A DNA stretch of 35,949 bases from a virus, in the IMG/VR virus record IMGVR_UViG_3300044712_001059, positions 1-35,949 of that record; one strand, written 5' to 3'. A program made the translations under genes and the position numbers. The number at the start of each line of letters is the position of its first letter. Positions within the stretch are counted from its first letter, which is position 1. The notes below the pieces were generated by a model. It ran no database searches. It had not been told where the DNA came from and saw only the letters and a program-made list of their open reading frames with translations. Shown here piece after piece: positions 12,836 through 20,811 of the stretch.

Positions 12836-12889
12836 ATTTTAATGGGCATGATGGGTAGCTTGCCGTTCCAGAACTCCATCATCACAATC

Positions 12890-12919
12890 ATTATAACTCT
12901 ATCAGCCACCAGAAGTCAA
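12890..12919 (-). promoter_or_regulatory. Leftward early promoter
   Basis: On the minus strand TTGACT (12919-12914), an 18-nt spacer and a perfect TATAAT (12895-12890). It is the best sigma70 promoter in the window and stands ahead of the whole early operon. Confidence 0.8.
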
Positions 12920-12955
12920 GGGAATAGTCAAGTAATTCTCTTGGTTTTTGGATGC

Positions 12956-13235
12956 GTGCCTACTCGCCAGTCCCCAGTAGGCGCACACCTGAAAAGACAG
13001 GAGGCTGCGAATTGAGGATACCTCTACTTAAATTCAATCAGCGGGTAGTGAATCTACCGGGGACGAGGTGAAGTTGCTAAAGGGAGCGATAGGGCACGGG
13101 CATACAGTCCAGCCAGTAACTACCAATGCAACTGCCCCAGGAACAATCAAGATAATCATGTCTTGGGGGTAGGGGGGAGAAGTGCATCAGGGTAGCTCCT
13201 GAGCTGGGCATTGAACCTCTCTTCTCTCTTCAGGA
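12956..13235 (+). ncRNA. Candidate structured leader RNA upstream of the packaging genes
   Basis: No protein frame is convincing in this stretch. Visible helices: GTGCCTAC with GTAGGCGCAC (two-base bulge) near 12956-12986; CCTG/CAGG near 12988; GAGG/CCTC near 13015; GGTAG/CTACC near 13045; AGTTGC (13071-13076) with GCAACT (13128-13133); CAAGA/TCTTG with CCCC/GGGG near 13135-13168; TCAGG/CCTGA; and GAGAAG with CTTCTC near 13177-13225. GTCCCC in the first loop can pair with GGGGAC near 13059, a loop-to-distance pseudoknot. It ends at a strong Shine-Dalgarno AGGAGG before ATG 13255. No clear rightward promoter was found, so the strand is inferred from the gene direction. Confidence 0.5.
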
Positions 13236-13254
13236 GGAAACAAAAAAAAGATTA

Positions 13255-13479
13255 ATGAAAAAGTATTTTCTCAATTCAAGAGAAATCACAAAAGAAGAGT
13301 GGGCTAACGCTTTCAGAGACAATCCGGATGCAGACGTGATCCTCGCTGTCCCGGTACCAGAGTCCTACAAGTCAGCCCCACCAATCTCACTCGCAAAACT
13401 AAAACAAATAAAGGAGCTATACAAAAACAAACATGAATTATTCCGAAACACAAAAACAAATCCTGATGGCCCTTCTTGA
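13255..13479 (+). CDS. First gene of the late packaging operon, unknown
   Basis: A 74-residue protein, MKKYFLNSREITKEEWANAF at its start, with a short alpha/beta first part and a lysine-rich helical end. It has the only textbook Shine-Dalgarno site in the window (AGGAGG), unlike almost all other genes, and directly follows the folded RNA. No family recognised. Confidence 0.65.
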   Translation: MKKYFLNSREITKEEWANAFRDNPDADVILAVPVPESYKSAPPISLAKLKQIKELYKNKHELFRNTKTNPDGPS

Positions 13480-13573
13480 AGACTTCGCCCAGGACGTAGC
13501 CTTTTTGAAGGCTGTCAACGCTCTGGCTTTTGCTCTTATGCAGATCTCCAAAGAGGATAAACGCCAAATATGA
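13433..13573 (+). CDS. Tiny helical protein, unknown
   Basis: A 46-residue frame, MNYSETQKQILMALLEDFAQ then DVAFLKAVNALAFALMQISK. It overlaps the end of the previous gene and shares ATGA with the next, so coupling is likely. It is amphipathic to hydrophobic and probably one long or two short helices. No family recognised. Confidence 0.6.
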   Translation: MNYSETQKQILMALLEDFAQDVAFLKAVNALAFALMQISKEDKRQI

Positions 13574-14034
13574 AACATCAATTCCAGTCCGTAAAAGGGA
13601 AAAACTGGTTCAGATGCAAAGTCTGCAAAATAGAAACTGATGTCCCGGAATGGTATCGGAAGCATGAATGCCCAAAAAAACACATTTTCAATAAAAATCA
13701 TTTAACCCCAACAAAAATGAATTTGAAAGATCAACTCCTCGAATCTGTAAGGACCGGTATCGTTTCTTCGGTTAATGCCCAAAAGGCCGACATCGACAAA
13801 ATAGCTGCCGATCATTTTAAAATCCTCGATGAACTCGCTACCTGGCCTGATGATAAATTCGAAGCCAAATGGCACAATTTTATTCTCGCCTCCGGTGCCG
13901 GACCATTCATGTTCTTAAGAGAAGTCCACAAACAAGAAAAGGTTGAGCAGGACAAGGAAAAGATGAAGGCGGAAGCTGAGGCAGCGAAAGCCGCAACAGA
14001 GAAGGAAGCAAAAAAAGAGGAAGACAAAAAATAA
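13570..14034 (+). CDS. Zinc-finger plus coiled-coil protein, possible internal start
   Basis: A 154-residue frame. Residues 1-49 hold a zinc-finger-like unit (CKVC at 16-19, HEC near 32). Residues 50-154 begin MNLKDQLLESVRTG and end in a Lys/Glu/Ala-rich coiled coil. The box TTTAACCCCAACAAAA stands directly before the internal ATG at 13717, just as before other starts, so a second protein of 105 residues may also be made. It lies before the small terminase. Role unknown. Confidence 0.65.
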   Translation: MKHQFQSVKGKNWFRCKVCKIETDVPEWYRKHECPKKHIFNKNHLTPTKMNLKDQLLESVRTGIVSSVNAQKADIDKIAADHFKILDELATWPDDKFEAKWHNFILASGAGPFMFLREVHKQEKVEQDKEKMKAEAEAAKAATEKEAKKEEDKK

Positions 14035-14065
14035 CGCCATTAATAAATGGTAGAAAAATGGTTCT

Positions 14066-14362
14066 ATGAGCAAAGAGGCAACACAATTTAAAAAAGGTGA
14101 GATCCACAACCCGAATGGTCGGCCCAAAGGATCATTCTCACTTGTTGCCATGTTAAAGGAAAGTCTGCAGGAAATACCGGAAGGCGAGCGTAAAACCTAC
14201 GCGAAACAATTCATCGATGCGGTTCTCGAAAAATCAATCAAGAAAAAAAATGTCATCGCAATGAAAGAGGTTTTCAATCGTGTTGACGGGCTTCCAACTC
14301 AAACAGTCAATCTGGGAGGTGATGGGATAAAGTTTGTCGTCGATTTAGGTAAAAAACAATAA
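14066..14362 (+). CDS. Probable small terminase or DUF5681-type protein
   Basis: A 98-residue protein. The N-terminus has FKKGEIHNPNGRPKGSFSL, the basic N-P-N-G-R-P-K-G signature of DUF5681-type phage proteins usually found just before the large terminase. The middle is helical, and the end (NLGGDGIKFVVDLGKK) is beta-like. It would bind phage DNA and hand it to TerL. Its stop overlaps the TerL start (TAATG). The signature and position make this a good but not certain call. Confidence 0.75.
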   Translation: MSKEATQFKKGEIHNPNGRPKGSFSLVAMLKESLQEIPEGERKTYAKQFIDAVLEKSIKKKNVIAMKEVFNRVDGLPTQTVNLGGDGIKFVVDLGKKQ

Positions 14363-15639
14363 TGGAAGAGATAAAACTTCCCTACAATCTCGACCTTGAA
14401 TCCCGCCCCTTCCAGGGAGAAATCCTCCGGGATTCCCGGCGAAATAAAGTTCTCGTCATTCCCCGGCGCCATGGCAAAACTACCCTAGCCATCGCCAAAC
14501 TGATTATGGAGGCGATTATCAATCCGAACAGCATTTATCATTACGTTTTTCCTTACTATAAGCAGGCCAAAGAGGCCGTATGGATTGCCCCGGACATGAT
14601 TAACAAGCTGGTCCCGCCGGTGGCAATCGCCAAGAAAAATGAACAAAGTCTGATTTTATTCTTTCACAACGGATCCCAGATCCACATCAAAGGTGCCGAT
14701 AATCCTGACTCCCTGCGCTCACTGGATTGTCAGGGCGTCATCTTTGATGAGCCCGCCCAGATCAAGGCGGCGATCTTTGATGAGATTTATTATCCCATCC
14801 TTGCTGCCAACGGTGGGTGGAGCTGGTATGTAGGAACTCCCAAAGGAAAGAACGCTTTTTATCAGAAGTTTATCACTTGCCGTAAAGATGAATTAAATTG
14901 GCAGGTTGTCCATCTTAAAGCCTCGACCGCCGGCCTATTCACCACAGAGCAGTTGGCCAAAATCCGGTCTGAGATGACACAAAAGGCATTCAGCCAGGAG
15001 ATGGAATGTGAGTTCCTAGATGATGGTGGCTCCCTCTTCCACCGGGTCCGGGAAAATATTGCCGACACTCTCTGCAATCCGGAAGTAAACAAACAGTATC
15101 TGATGGGCGTTGACCTGGCCAAATATTCAGACTTCACCGACATCTCCGTCCTAGACCGGCATGAACACAAGATTGTTTACCGGGAATCTTTCAATCAAAT
15201 CGACTGGAATCTGCAGAAGGCCAAAATAGAGTCTATTGCCCGGCGATACAACAACGCCAAGATCAGGATTGATTCTACCGGCGTAGGCGATCCGATTACC
15301 GAAGACCTGACCCGGACCGGTCTTACTGTCGAACCTTACCGGTTCAACGCTACCAGTAAAAAGCAATTAATTGAAAATCTGGTTATTATCATGGAAGAGG
15401 GGAAAGTTAAAATTCCCAATGATCCGAACCTGATTGACCAGTTGGAGGCTTTTGAGGCCACTATTAGCGATAAATCAAACAACGTCAGCTACAACGCTCC
15501 ATCCGGCCTGCACGATGACGCCGTGATCTCACTTGCCCTGGCCTGCTGGAATCTGGGACCAAAGATGAACATCAATTCGGAAGGAAAAAAGTTTAATTTC
15601 AAAGTCAGCTACGATAAGTTCGGCCGGCCATCCGTTTAA
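14362..15639 (+). CDS. terL: Large terminase subunit
   Basis: A 425-residue protein. The ATPase domain has Walker A at about 34-41 (PRRHGKTT) and Walker B VIFDE at 126-130. The RNase-H-like nuclease domain has Asp251 (MGVDLAKYSDF), Asp304 (RIDSTGVGD) and Asp385-Asp386 (GLHDDAVISLALA). It powers DNA entry into the procapsid through the portal and cuts the concatemer. Length and motif order are normal. It starts on the stop of the small-terminase-like gene. A new late promoter lies right after it. Confidence 0.96.
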   Translation: MEEIKLPYNLDLESRPFQGEILRDSRRNKVLVIPRRHGKTTLAIAKLIMEAIINPNSIYHYVFPYYKQAKEAVWIAPDMINKLVPPVAIAKKNEQSLILFFHNGSQIHIKGADNPDSLRSLDCQGVIFDEPAQIKAAIFDEIYYPILAANGGWSWYVGTPKGKNAFYQKFITCRKDELNWQVVHLKASTAGLFTTEQLAKIRSEMTQKAFSQEMECEFLDDGGSLFHRVRENIADTLCNPEVNKQYLMGVDLAKYSDFTDISVLDRHEHKIVYRESFNQIDWNLQKAKIESIARRYNNAKIRIDSTGVGDPITEDLTRTGLTVEPYRFNATSKKQLIENLVIIMEEGKVKIPNDPNLIDQLEAFEATISDKSNNVSYNAPSGLHDDAVISLALACWNLGPKMNINSEGKKFNFKVSYDKFGRPSV

Positions 15640-15640
15640 C

Positions 15641-15684
15641 TTGACATTAAGGATTTCGGGCGTATCTTGCTGAATTGGCGCAGG
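15641..15684 (+). promoter_or_regulatory. Late promoter cassette, copy 3
   Basis: A consensus TTGACA (15641-15646), 16 nt, TATCTT (15663-15668), GGCGCAGG (15677-15684), with the ATG at 15701. It begins only 2 nt after the terL stop. Confidence 0.8.
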
Positions 15685-15700
15685 GTTAAGCATTATTTGA

Positions 15701-17590
15701 ATGCCTACCCCATCAAAGGAACTGCAGAATCGGATTGTATCCGAGTTGCTCGAAACCTACAAAAACTATCAGGACCTGAACAAGACACGGAACTCCAGGC
15801 TACTTGATATTTATAAGGCTGTTTCGACGTATAAAGAGGAAAGAAAGGCCGATTATATGACCGATATCAAGGTCAATAAGGCCCATGAGGTTATCGAGCG
15901 CGTGCTCCCCCGGATAATTGCCAAAAATCCCCGGTGGATTGTCACCCCAAAGACCAACGATTTCTATCCAGAGCAGGCTCTGCCTACCTACAATCCCGAT
16001 GATCCGGCCAGTATCGAGGTTTATAATAAAGCCCTGGCTGATAAACGCCAGAAAACAACCGATTACAGCCGGGCAATCCAGGATTATCTGTCCTACATTT
16101 TTGATGAATACCACTTTGAGGATGCCTTAAGAGCCTTTGCCAAGACCGGTATCGTTTACGGCAAATCCCGGGCAAAAATCAGCTATAAATACGAAACAAT
16201 CCGCAATCTTGTCGACGTAGAAACGCCTGATGGGATGAAAAAAGAGGTCCAGGAGGATGTGACTGGCGAATATCCGTTCATCGATGTAAAAAGCTGGACT
16301 GAAACTTTGTCGGATCCGCGCTTCAAGAATGTTCAGGACTCCAGCGCTGAATTTGAGATAGTAAATGGCGTTCGGTTATCAGCAATCCGAAGAAAAAAAC
16401 AAGAATATTTCAATCTGGACCAGCTCGAAGATGTTTGTAGCCTGAAGATGGTCAACGACGATCTCGACACCTACAAAAAACAGGTCATGAGCGTCGCCGG
16501 TATCCAGACGCTGGATGTAAAGGCTCCGATTGATAAAAACGGCCTGTCACTACTTAATGTCTGGACTTTATTCGATGAAAACGAGGACGGGGAGGACAAA
16601 CTTTATAAAGCGACCATAATCCCGGAACTGCAGATTTTGATTGGATGGAAAGAGGTTACTAAAAAGCCTTTTGTAGATTTCAGAGTTTTTGAGGATGTCG
16701 AAACAAACTTCGACGTCGGTTTTGTTGAGCCCATTATCGGCTTGATGGATGAGCTTTCCTTTCAGAAGAACGCCGCCATCAACTTTGTAAATCAGGCGCT
16801 GAACCGGACTTTTGTCTGGTCCCCGAACTCAAACATCGACCCCAGAGACCTGATCTCCAAACCTTACGGGGTGATCCCCACTACCGGGGATGTGACAACC
16901 GCAATGCAGAACCTTCAGGAACTGCCGATGCGGCAACTCCCATCAGACTATTTTCAGCTCCAAAACGATATTGAACGTCAGATCCAGACCCAGACATTTA
17001 CCGTCGACACTTCAAATCCGAAGTCAGAACAGGCTTTGACCAATACCGCTACCGGGGCTCGCATAGAATTTTTTGAATCGAACTCCGTCCTAGATCAGGT
17101 CCGGAAAAACTATGAAGGCGCTCTGTCTCAGCTCGCCTATCTCTTACTCCAGGAGGCATTTGAAAACATGAGCGACAATATTGTGCTCAAGAAACTTGGC
17201 GCCGAAGAATACTGGGATCTACACCGGGAGGTTTTAAGGAACGCGGTCACTAGATATTCAATCACAGTCGAGGTCGGATCTTCCACCTATGACGACATTG
17301 CCAATCGCCGGGCTGATGCCATGGCCTTCTGGAACGTGCTCATGCAGGCCCAGAAAGCAGGCGAAAAAATTAAACTACGCCCAGCAGTTGAAGATATTGC
17401 AGCGACTTTTGAGAAAAAAGACCTCTCAAAATACTACGACAATTCAGTGGATATGGCGGCAATCGCTAATACCATGCCGGCATCAGGATCACCAAGTTTC
17501 AACAAGGCAGCTATCCCAGAACCGCCACCGACGCCGGCCGACGTTGTTCAACAGGTCTCCGGTGGAGAACTATTAACCGCAGGACAATAA
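15701..17590 (+). CDS. Portal protein (podovirus type)
   Basis: A 629-residue protein directly after terL. Its start, with TRNSRLLDIYKAVSTYKEER, VNKAHEVIERVLPRIIAKNP and RW, is typical of portal proteins of the P22/podovirus kind. Long helical stretches follow, then an end rich in Pro and Gln. It would form the dodecameric ring at the capsid vertex that the terminase docks on. There is no motif as sharp as in an enzyme; the call rests on position, size and the N-terminal pattern. Driven by late promoter copy 3. Confidence 0.85.
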   Translation: MPTPSKELQNRIVSELLETYKNYQDLNKTRNSRLLDIYKAVSTYKEERKADYMTDIKVNKAHEVIERVLPRIIAKNPRWIVTPKTNDFYPEQALPTYNPDDPASIEVYNKALADKRQKTTDYSRAIQDYLSYIFDEYHFEDALRAFAKTGIVYGKSRAKISYKYETIRNLVDVETPDGMKKEVQEDVTGEYPFIDVKSWTETLSDPRFKNVQDSSAEFEIVNGVRLSAIRRKKQEYFNLDQLEDVCSLKMVNDDLDTYKKQVMSVAGIQTLDVKAPIDKNGLSLLNVWTLFDENEDGEDKLYKATIIPELQILIGWKEVTKKPFVDFRVFEDVETNFDVGFVEPIIGLMDELSFQKNAAINFVNQALNRTFVWSPNSNIDPRDLISKPYGVIPTTGDVTTAMQNLQELPMRQLPSDYFQLQNDIERQIQTQTFTVDTSNPKSEQALTNTATGARIEFFESNSVLDQVRKNYEGALSQLAYLLLQEAFENMSDNIVLKKLGAEEYWDLHREVLRNAVTRYSITVEVGSSTYDDIANRRADAMAFWNVLMQAQKAGEKIKLRPAVEDIAATFEKKDLSKYYDNSVDMAAIANTMPASGSPSFNKAAIPEPPPTPADVVQQVSGGELLTAGQ

Positions 17591-17591
17591 A

Positions 17592-17867
17592 ATGGGAATT
17601 CTCGACTACATAAAGGACGCAGCATCCAAAAAGACTTTCGCCGAAAGCCAGGAGCAGGCTGTTAAAATATTCACCTCTCAAAAAGAGGCAATTAAGGCAA
17701 TCGCCGACACGACCGGATACGCTGAAATCAAGGCCTACTGGGAACGGGCAAAAGAAAGCTCTATGGAAAGGCTTGCTACTGCGAAAGTAGATGACCCTAA
17801 AGCGCGGGCAATGTTTACACTCGCCGACGGATTTTTGAAATTTCTGGAAGCCAGAATTAAAGGCTGA
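17592..17867 (+). CDS. Small helical structural-operon protein
   Basis: A 91-residue, almost fully helical, charged protein (MGILDYIKDAASKKTFAESQ and on). It sits between portal and scaffold, one base after the portal stop, so it is translated with it. A head-assembly helper is likely by position. No family recognised. Confidence 0.65.
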   Translation: MGILDYIKDAASKKTFAESQEQAVKIFTSQKEAIKAIADTTGYAEIKAYWERAKESSMERLATAKVDDPKARAMFTLADGFLKFLEARIKG

Positions 17868-17871
17868 CGCT

Positions 17872-17919
17872 TGGTGGGGACAGGTTTTTATCCTAAACCT
17901 GCGCCTATCCTCCCCACCA
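17872..17919 (+). other. Long intergenic RNA hairpin between portal and scaffold genes
   Basis: TGGTGGGGA (17872-17880) pairs with TCCCCACCA (17911-17919), and inside it CAGGTTT (17881-17887) pairs with AAACCTG (17895-17901). No T-run follows, so it is more likely an mRNA processing or stability element than a terminator. Confidence 0.6.
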
Positions 17920-17963
17920 GGCATGAGCCCTTAAAGCTCTGATAATTAATAACCCAAACAAGA

Positions 17964-18626
17964 ATGGCAGACTCTAATCAGTCTCCCACCGCCGGGGAAC
18001 AACCTGCAAGTCAGGATTCCTCAAACAAAGCGGCTGGAGCAGACCAAGAAGCAGGTCAGGCGGATACCGACGCTAAAAACATGGTAGAGATCGACGGCGA
18101 AAAAGTTTCCCTGGACCAGATAAAAGAATGGAAAAAGGGACACATGATGGAAGCCGACTATCGCAGAAAGACTCAGGAACTGGCAGAGGCCAAACGTGAA
18201 ATTGCCCGCTCTAAAACGAGCGTTCAAGACACCAAGGCAGAAGACCTTTCTCCCGAAGTCAAACAGGCGATGGATGTTCTCAAAAAGGCAGGTTTTGCCA
18301 CGAAAGATGATCTGAAGATGATGAAAATTCAGGAGGAAGACCAGAAAGCGTTTCGAAAGCTTATCAAGTCAAATCCCGAATTAAAACCTCATGAAAAAGC
18401 CCTGAAACAGATTGGGCTTACCGACAACCGGGCATGGGAAGACATCGCTAAAGATTACGGATTCCTCAAGGATTCCAAACTCGAAAAGGCAAAGGCTACC
18501 AGGCCAATCACTGGGACAAGAAGTTCTCCGGGCGCAAATGCTCCGAAACTCGACATCGCAAAGATGTCACCAAAAGAGTATGAAGCCTGGAAAAGACAGA
18601 ATTTAGGACAGGGAAAGTGGGCTTAA
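17964..18626 (+). CDS. Scaffolding protein
   Basis: A 220-residue, highly charged, mostly helical protein. The first 40 residues are disordered (Ser/Gln/Ala/Asp-rich), the middle is coiled coil (DYRRKTQELAEAKREIARSK), and the tail is basic (KEYEAWKRQNLGQGKWA), as coat-binding ends of scaffold proteins often are. Position directly before the coat gene fits. The box AACCCAAACAAGA precedes the ATG. The call is by composition and gene order. Confidence 0.8.
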   Translation: MADSNQSPTAGEQPASQDSSNKAAGADQEAGQADTDAKNMVEIDGEKVSLDQIKEWKKGHMMEADYRRKTQELAEAKREIARSKTSVQDTKAEDLSPEVKQAMDVLKKAGFATKDDLKMMKIQEEDQKAFRKLIKSNPELKPHEKALKQIGLTDNRAWEDIAKDYGFLKDSKLEKAKATRPITGTRSSPGANAPKLDIAKMSPKEYEAWKRQNLGQGKWA

Positions 18627-18675
18627 ACAGGCGAAAACTTAGGATAAAAGTTATTTCATTAATTTTTATCTAAAT

Positions 18676-19884
18676 ATGGCGAATACGCTATCAGATGGCT
18701 TCAAGACAGTCTGGGCCAAGGAATATGAAACAATATTCTACAAGCTGAACGTTGCAAAACAGGTTTGCGACATGAGCTTCAAACCAGATCTCGCAAAAGG
18801 AAATATACTGAAAAGAGTTTACCGCTCCGATCAGTCAGGTAACCTCCAGACTTATGTCAGGGGTACTGCAATCACGATTAACGATGTCACCGACACCGCA
18901 GAATCGCTGACAATTGATTCCCAGTTTGCTGATGGAATCTACAGAGACGATTTCGACGTTATCCAGGATAACTACGATTTCGCCGCTGCTTACGGTAAGG
19001 ATATTGCTACCTATGCCTCAAATCAACTCGATGCCGACATCCTGGGTGACTGGGATCAAGCCACTTCGACTGTTGACGATGGGACTATCGGCGGCACGTC
19101 CGGCAATGGCATCACCCTGACGACTTCCAACGTTCTCAAGGTTATTGCTGCTGCAAAACGCAAACTGAAGAAACAAAACGTCCCCGCTTCCGAACTGTTC
19201 GGTGTAATTTCACCGGAATTCGAGCAGGTCTTGATTGAATACGGCGCAGGCCGCGATACCAAGGCTGGTGACGATGCAAACGAAGGTGGCAGAATCCTCA
19301 AATTCTACGACTTCGATCTGTATGTCTCCAACATGCTCGGAACTTCTGCGGTTCTTTACATGGCCTCCGATCCCGGAGCCGGTGAGACTGTGGTTATCAA
19401 CGGTGTTACCTTCACTGCCGCCAATCCGATTGGCGCCGTAGCCGGTAACTTCTTGGTAGGTACCAACGTCGACACTTCACGTGCCGCTTTGGTCGCTCTG
19501 ATCAACGCTCCCGGGACTACCACTGCCAATGGCGTGGCTGTTTCCGCTGCAAACCAAAGAAAGCTCCGCAACTGTCATGCTACCAATGACAATGCGGCCG
19601 ATACCCTGACTCTTGATTACAAGGGACTCGGTGTTCTGACTGTATCCGAGACCTTGGCAGCCGCTGCTGATATCTGGACACTCGCAAAACAGAAACAGCA
19701 CTGTCTGTTCGGTCGCAAGGGTGCGATCACGGCTGTTGTTCAAAAGGATCCTTCCCCGGAAGTGAAAGAGGTCCCCGACAAGCTCGGTAAAAACGTCCTG
19801 GTCGGTATTCTCTACGGCTGGAAAACATATGCTGACGGCGCCAAGCAATTGGTGGACGTCGCTATCGACACTTCAGCGTTCTAA
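18676..19884 (+). CDS. Major capsid protein with inserted domain
   Basis: A 402-residue protein after the scaffold gene. The N-terminal part (FKTVWAKEYETIFYKLNVAK) and the segments AIVAAKRKLK-like (ALAAKR) and VISPEFEQVLIEYG are in the style of P22-like HK97-fold coat proteins. About residues 230-325 (GETVVINGVTFTAANPIGAV and on) look like an extra surface domain inserted in the fold. The last part (LVGILYGWKTYADGAKQLVD) returns to the core. Its start has no Shine-Dalgarno sequence but an AT-rich leader. A strong hairpin follows the gene. Confidence 0.88.
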   Translation: MANTLSDGFKTVWAKEYETIFYKLNVAKQVCDMSFKPDLAKGNILKRVYRSDQSGNLQTYVRGTAITINDVTDTAESLTIDSQFADGIYRDDFDVIQDNYDFAAAYGKDIATYASNQLDADILGDWDQATSTVDDGTIGGTSGNGITLTTSNVLKVIAAAKRKLKKQNVPASELFGVISPEFEQVLIEYGAGRDTKAGDDANEGGRILKFYDFDLYVSNMLGTSAVLYMASDPGAGETVVINGVTFTAANPIGAVAGNFLVGTNVDTSRAALVALINAPGTTTANGVAVSAANQRKLRNCHATNDNAADTLTLDYKGLGVLTVSETLAAAADIWTLAKQKQHCLFGRKGAITAVVQKDPSPEVKEVPDKLGKNVLVGILYGWKTYADGAKQLVDVAIDTSAF

Positions 19885-19894
19885 TTATCAACCT

Positions 19895-19923
19895 GAGTGG
19901 GGTGGCTTCGGCCGCCCCTTCTC
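19895..19923 (+). terminator. Hairpin with UUCG loop after the coat gene (partial terminator)
   Basis: GGGGTGGC-TTCG-GCCGCCCC, 8 pairs with one U.G, flanked by GAG/CTC. The T-run is short and broken, so it probably only reduces read-through or protects the coat mRNA 3' end. Confidence 0.6.
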
Positions 19924-19940
19924 AATAACCCAAATTTACT

Positions 19941-20387
19941 ATGACCGTTCACGTCACAGACCAAAGACTGGTAAATGGAGCCCAGCTCTTTGCAAATGAT
20001 AAGACTGTTACATCGCCGAAAGGCCGTGTACTAGAGGGTAATACGACTGTTTCCACGGTCGCTACCGCAACCAGCGTTACTTTAACTCCGACTCAAGTTC
20101 TTGGAGGTTTAATTCTCCAGGATCCGTCCGGAGGTGCTGTAACCACAACGCTCCCGACCGCTGCGCTTCTTGCTGCCGCGCTCAATGGGGTTGTAGCTGG
20201 AACCGCTTTGAGGTTTTATATCCGGAATACTGCAGACGCCAATGAGGCAATCACTGTCGCTGCCGGTACCGGTGGTGGAACTTCGGGCACAATGACAATT
20301 GCCCAGAATTACTCAAAAGAGTTTTGGCTGGTTTTCACCTCCAAATCTGCTTACACAGTATATTCTCTCGGCTCTGTCGCTGTTTAG
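19941..20387 (+). CDS. Probable capsid decoration protein
   Basis: A 148-residue beta-rich, Thr/Ala/Gly-rich protein (RNTADANEAITVAAGTGGGT, then MTIAQNYSKEFWLVFTSKSA). A beta-sandwich right after the coat gene is typical of head decoration or spike proteins. The box AACCCAAATTTACT precedes the ATG, and terminator-like hairpins stand on both sides of the gene, which suggests its level is set separately. Function by position. Confidence 0.65.
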   Translation: MTVHVTDQRLVNGAQLFANDKTVTSPKGRVLEGNTTVSTVATATSVTLTPTQVLGGLILQDPSGGAVTTTLPTAALLAAALNGVVAGTALRFYIRNTADANEAITVAAGTGGGTSGTMTIAQNYSKEFWLVFTSKSAYTVYSLGSVAV

Positions 20388-20396
20388 TTTTCGATG

Positions 20397-20423
20397 GAGA
20401 GGGCTCTCTGGAGCCCTTTTCTC
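20397..20423 (+). terminator. Rho-independent terminator
   Basis: GGGCTC-TCTG-GAGCCC (20401-20416) followed by TTTT and CTC, with GAGA/TCTC flanks. It separates the head genes from the following genes; some read-through must occur because no promoter is evident before 20450. Confidence 0.65.
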
Positions 20424-20449
20424 GAAGCCTATCAATTAATAAAATAGTC

Positions 20450-20800
20450 ATGGAAAATGGAGTATTAAAAGTCTGGCATAAAGTCCGCCAGGTGGAAATG
20501 TGGATCAAGGACTTCGCGTTTGATGAGTCAATTCATGAGAAAAGAGGAGAAATTGTCTCGAGAGAAACGATGATGGAGGAACTCGGCAAAGAAAAATTAA
20601 AAAATTCTCTTGAAACTGAACAAAAGCCGGTAGATAGTGATGATGAACAGCCGGAAAATCAGGAAAACTTCGAATATGATAAGCTGAAAATGACCGAAGT
20701 TCGGGCTCTGGCGAAAGAAAAGGGAATCAAATTCCTTCCAACAGACAAAAAAGCAGACATTTTGGCGAAAATTAAGGATACCAACGTTTCAAATCCTTAA
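20450..20800 (+). CDS. Small protein with C-terminal SAP/HeH-like domain
   Basis: A 116-residue protein from ATG 20450 (MENGVLKVWHKVRQVEMWIK); an upstream in-frame start at 20324 overlaps the previous gene and the terminator and was rejected. It has an acidic linker at about 55-75, then KMTEVRALAKEKGIKFLPTD and KKADILAKIK, a helix-extended-helix pattern as in SAP/HeH domains that bind DNA. It may be a head-completion or DNA-end protein. Moderate confidence on the domain. Confidence 0.65.
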   Translation: MENGVLKVWHKVRQVEMWIKDFAFDESIHEKRGEIVSRETMMEELGKEKLKNSLETEQKPVDSDDEQPENQENFEYDKLKMTEVRALAKEKGIKFLPTDKKADILAKIKDTNVSNP

Positions 20801-20811
20801 TCTTTACCCAA

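Noticed and set aside
12776-12840. Additional leftward promoter with TTGACC near 12815
   Set aside because: No -10 hexamer at 15-19 nt from it; the TTGACC is part of the inverted repeat.
12920-12966. Rightward promoter for the folded leader and the packaging operon
   Set aside because: TTGGTT at 12941 has no acceptable -10 at proper spacing. No convincing rightward promoter was found here, so none is annotated.
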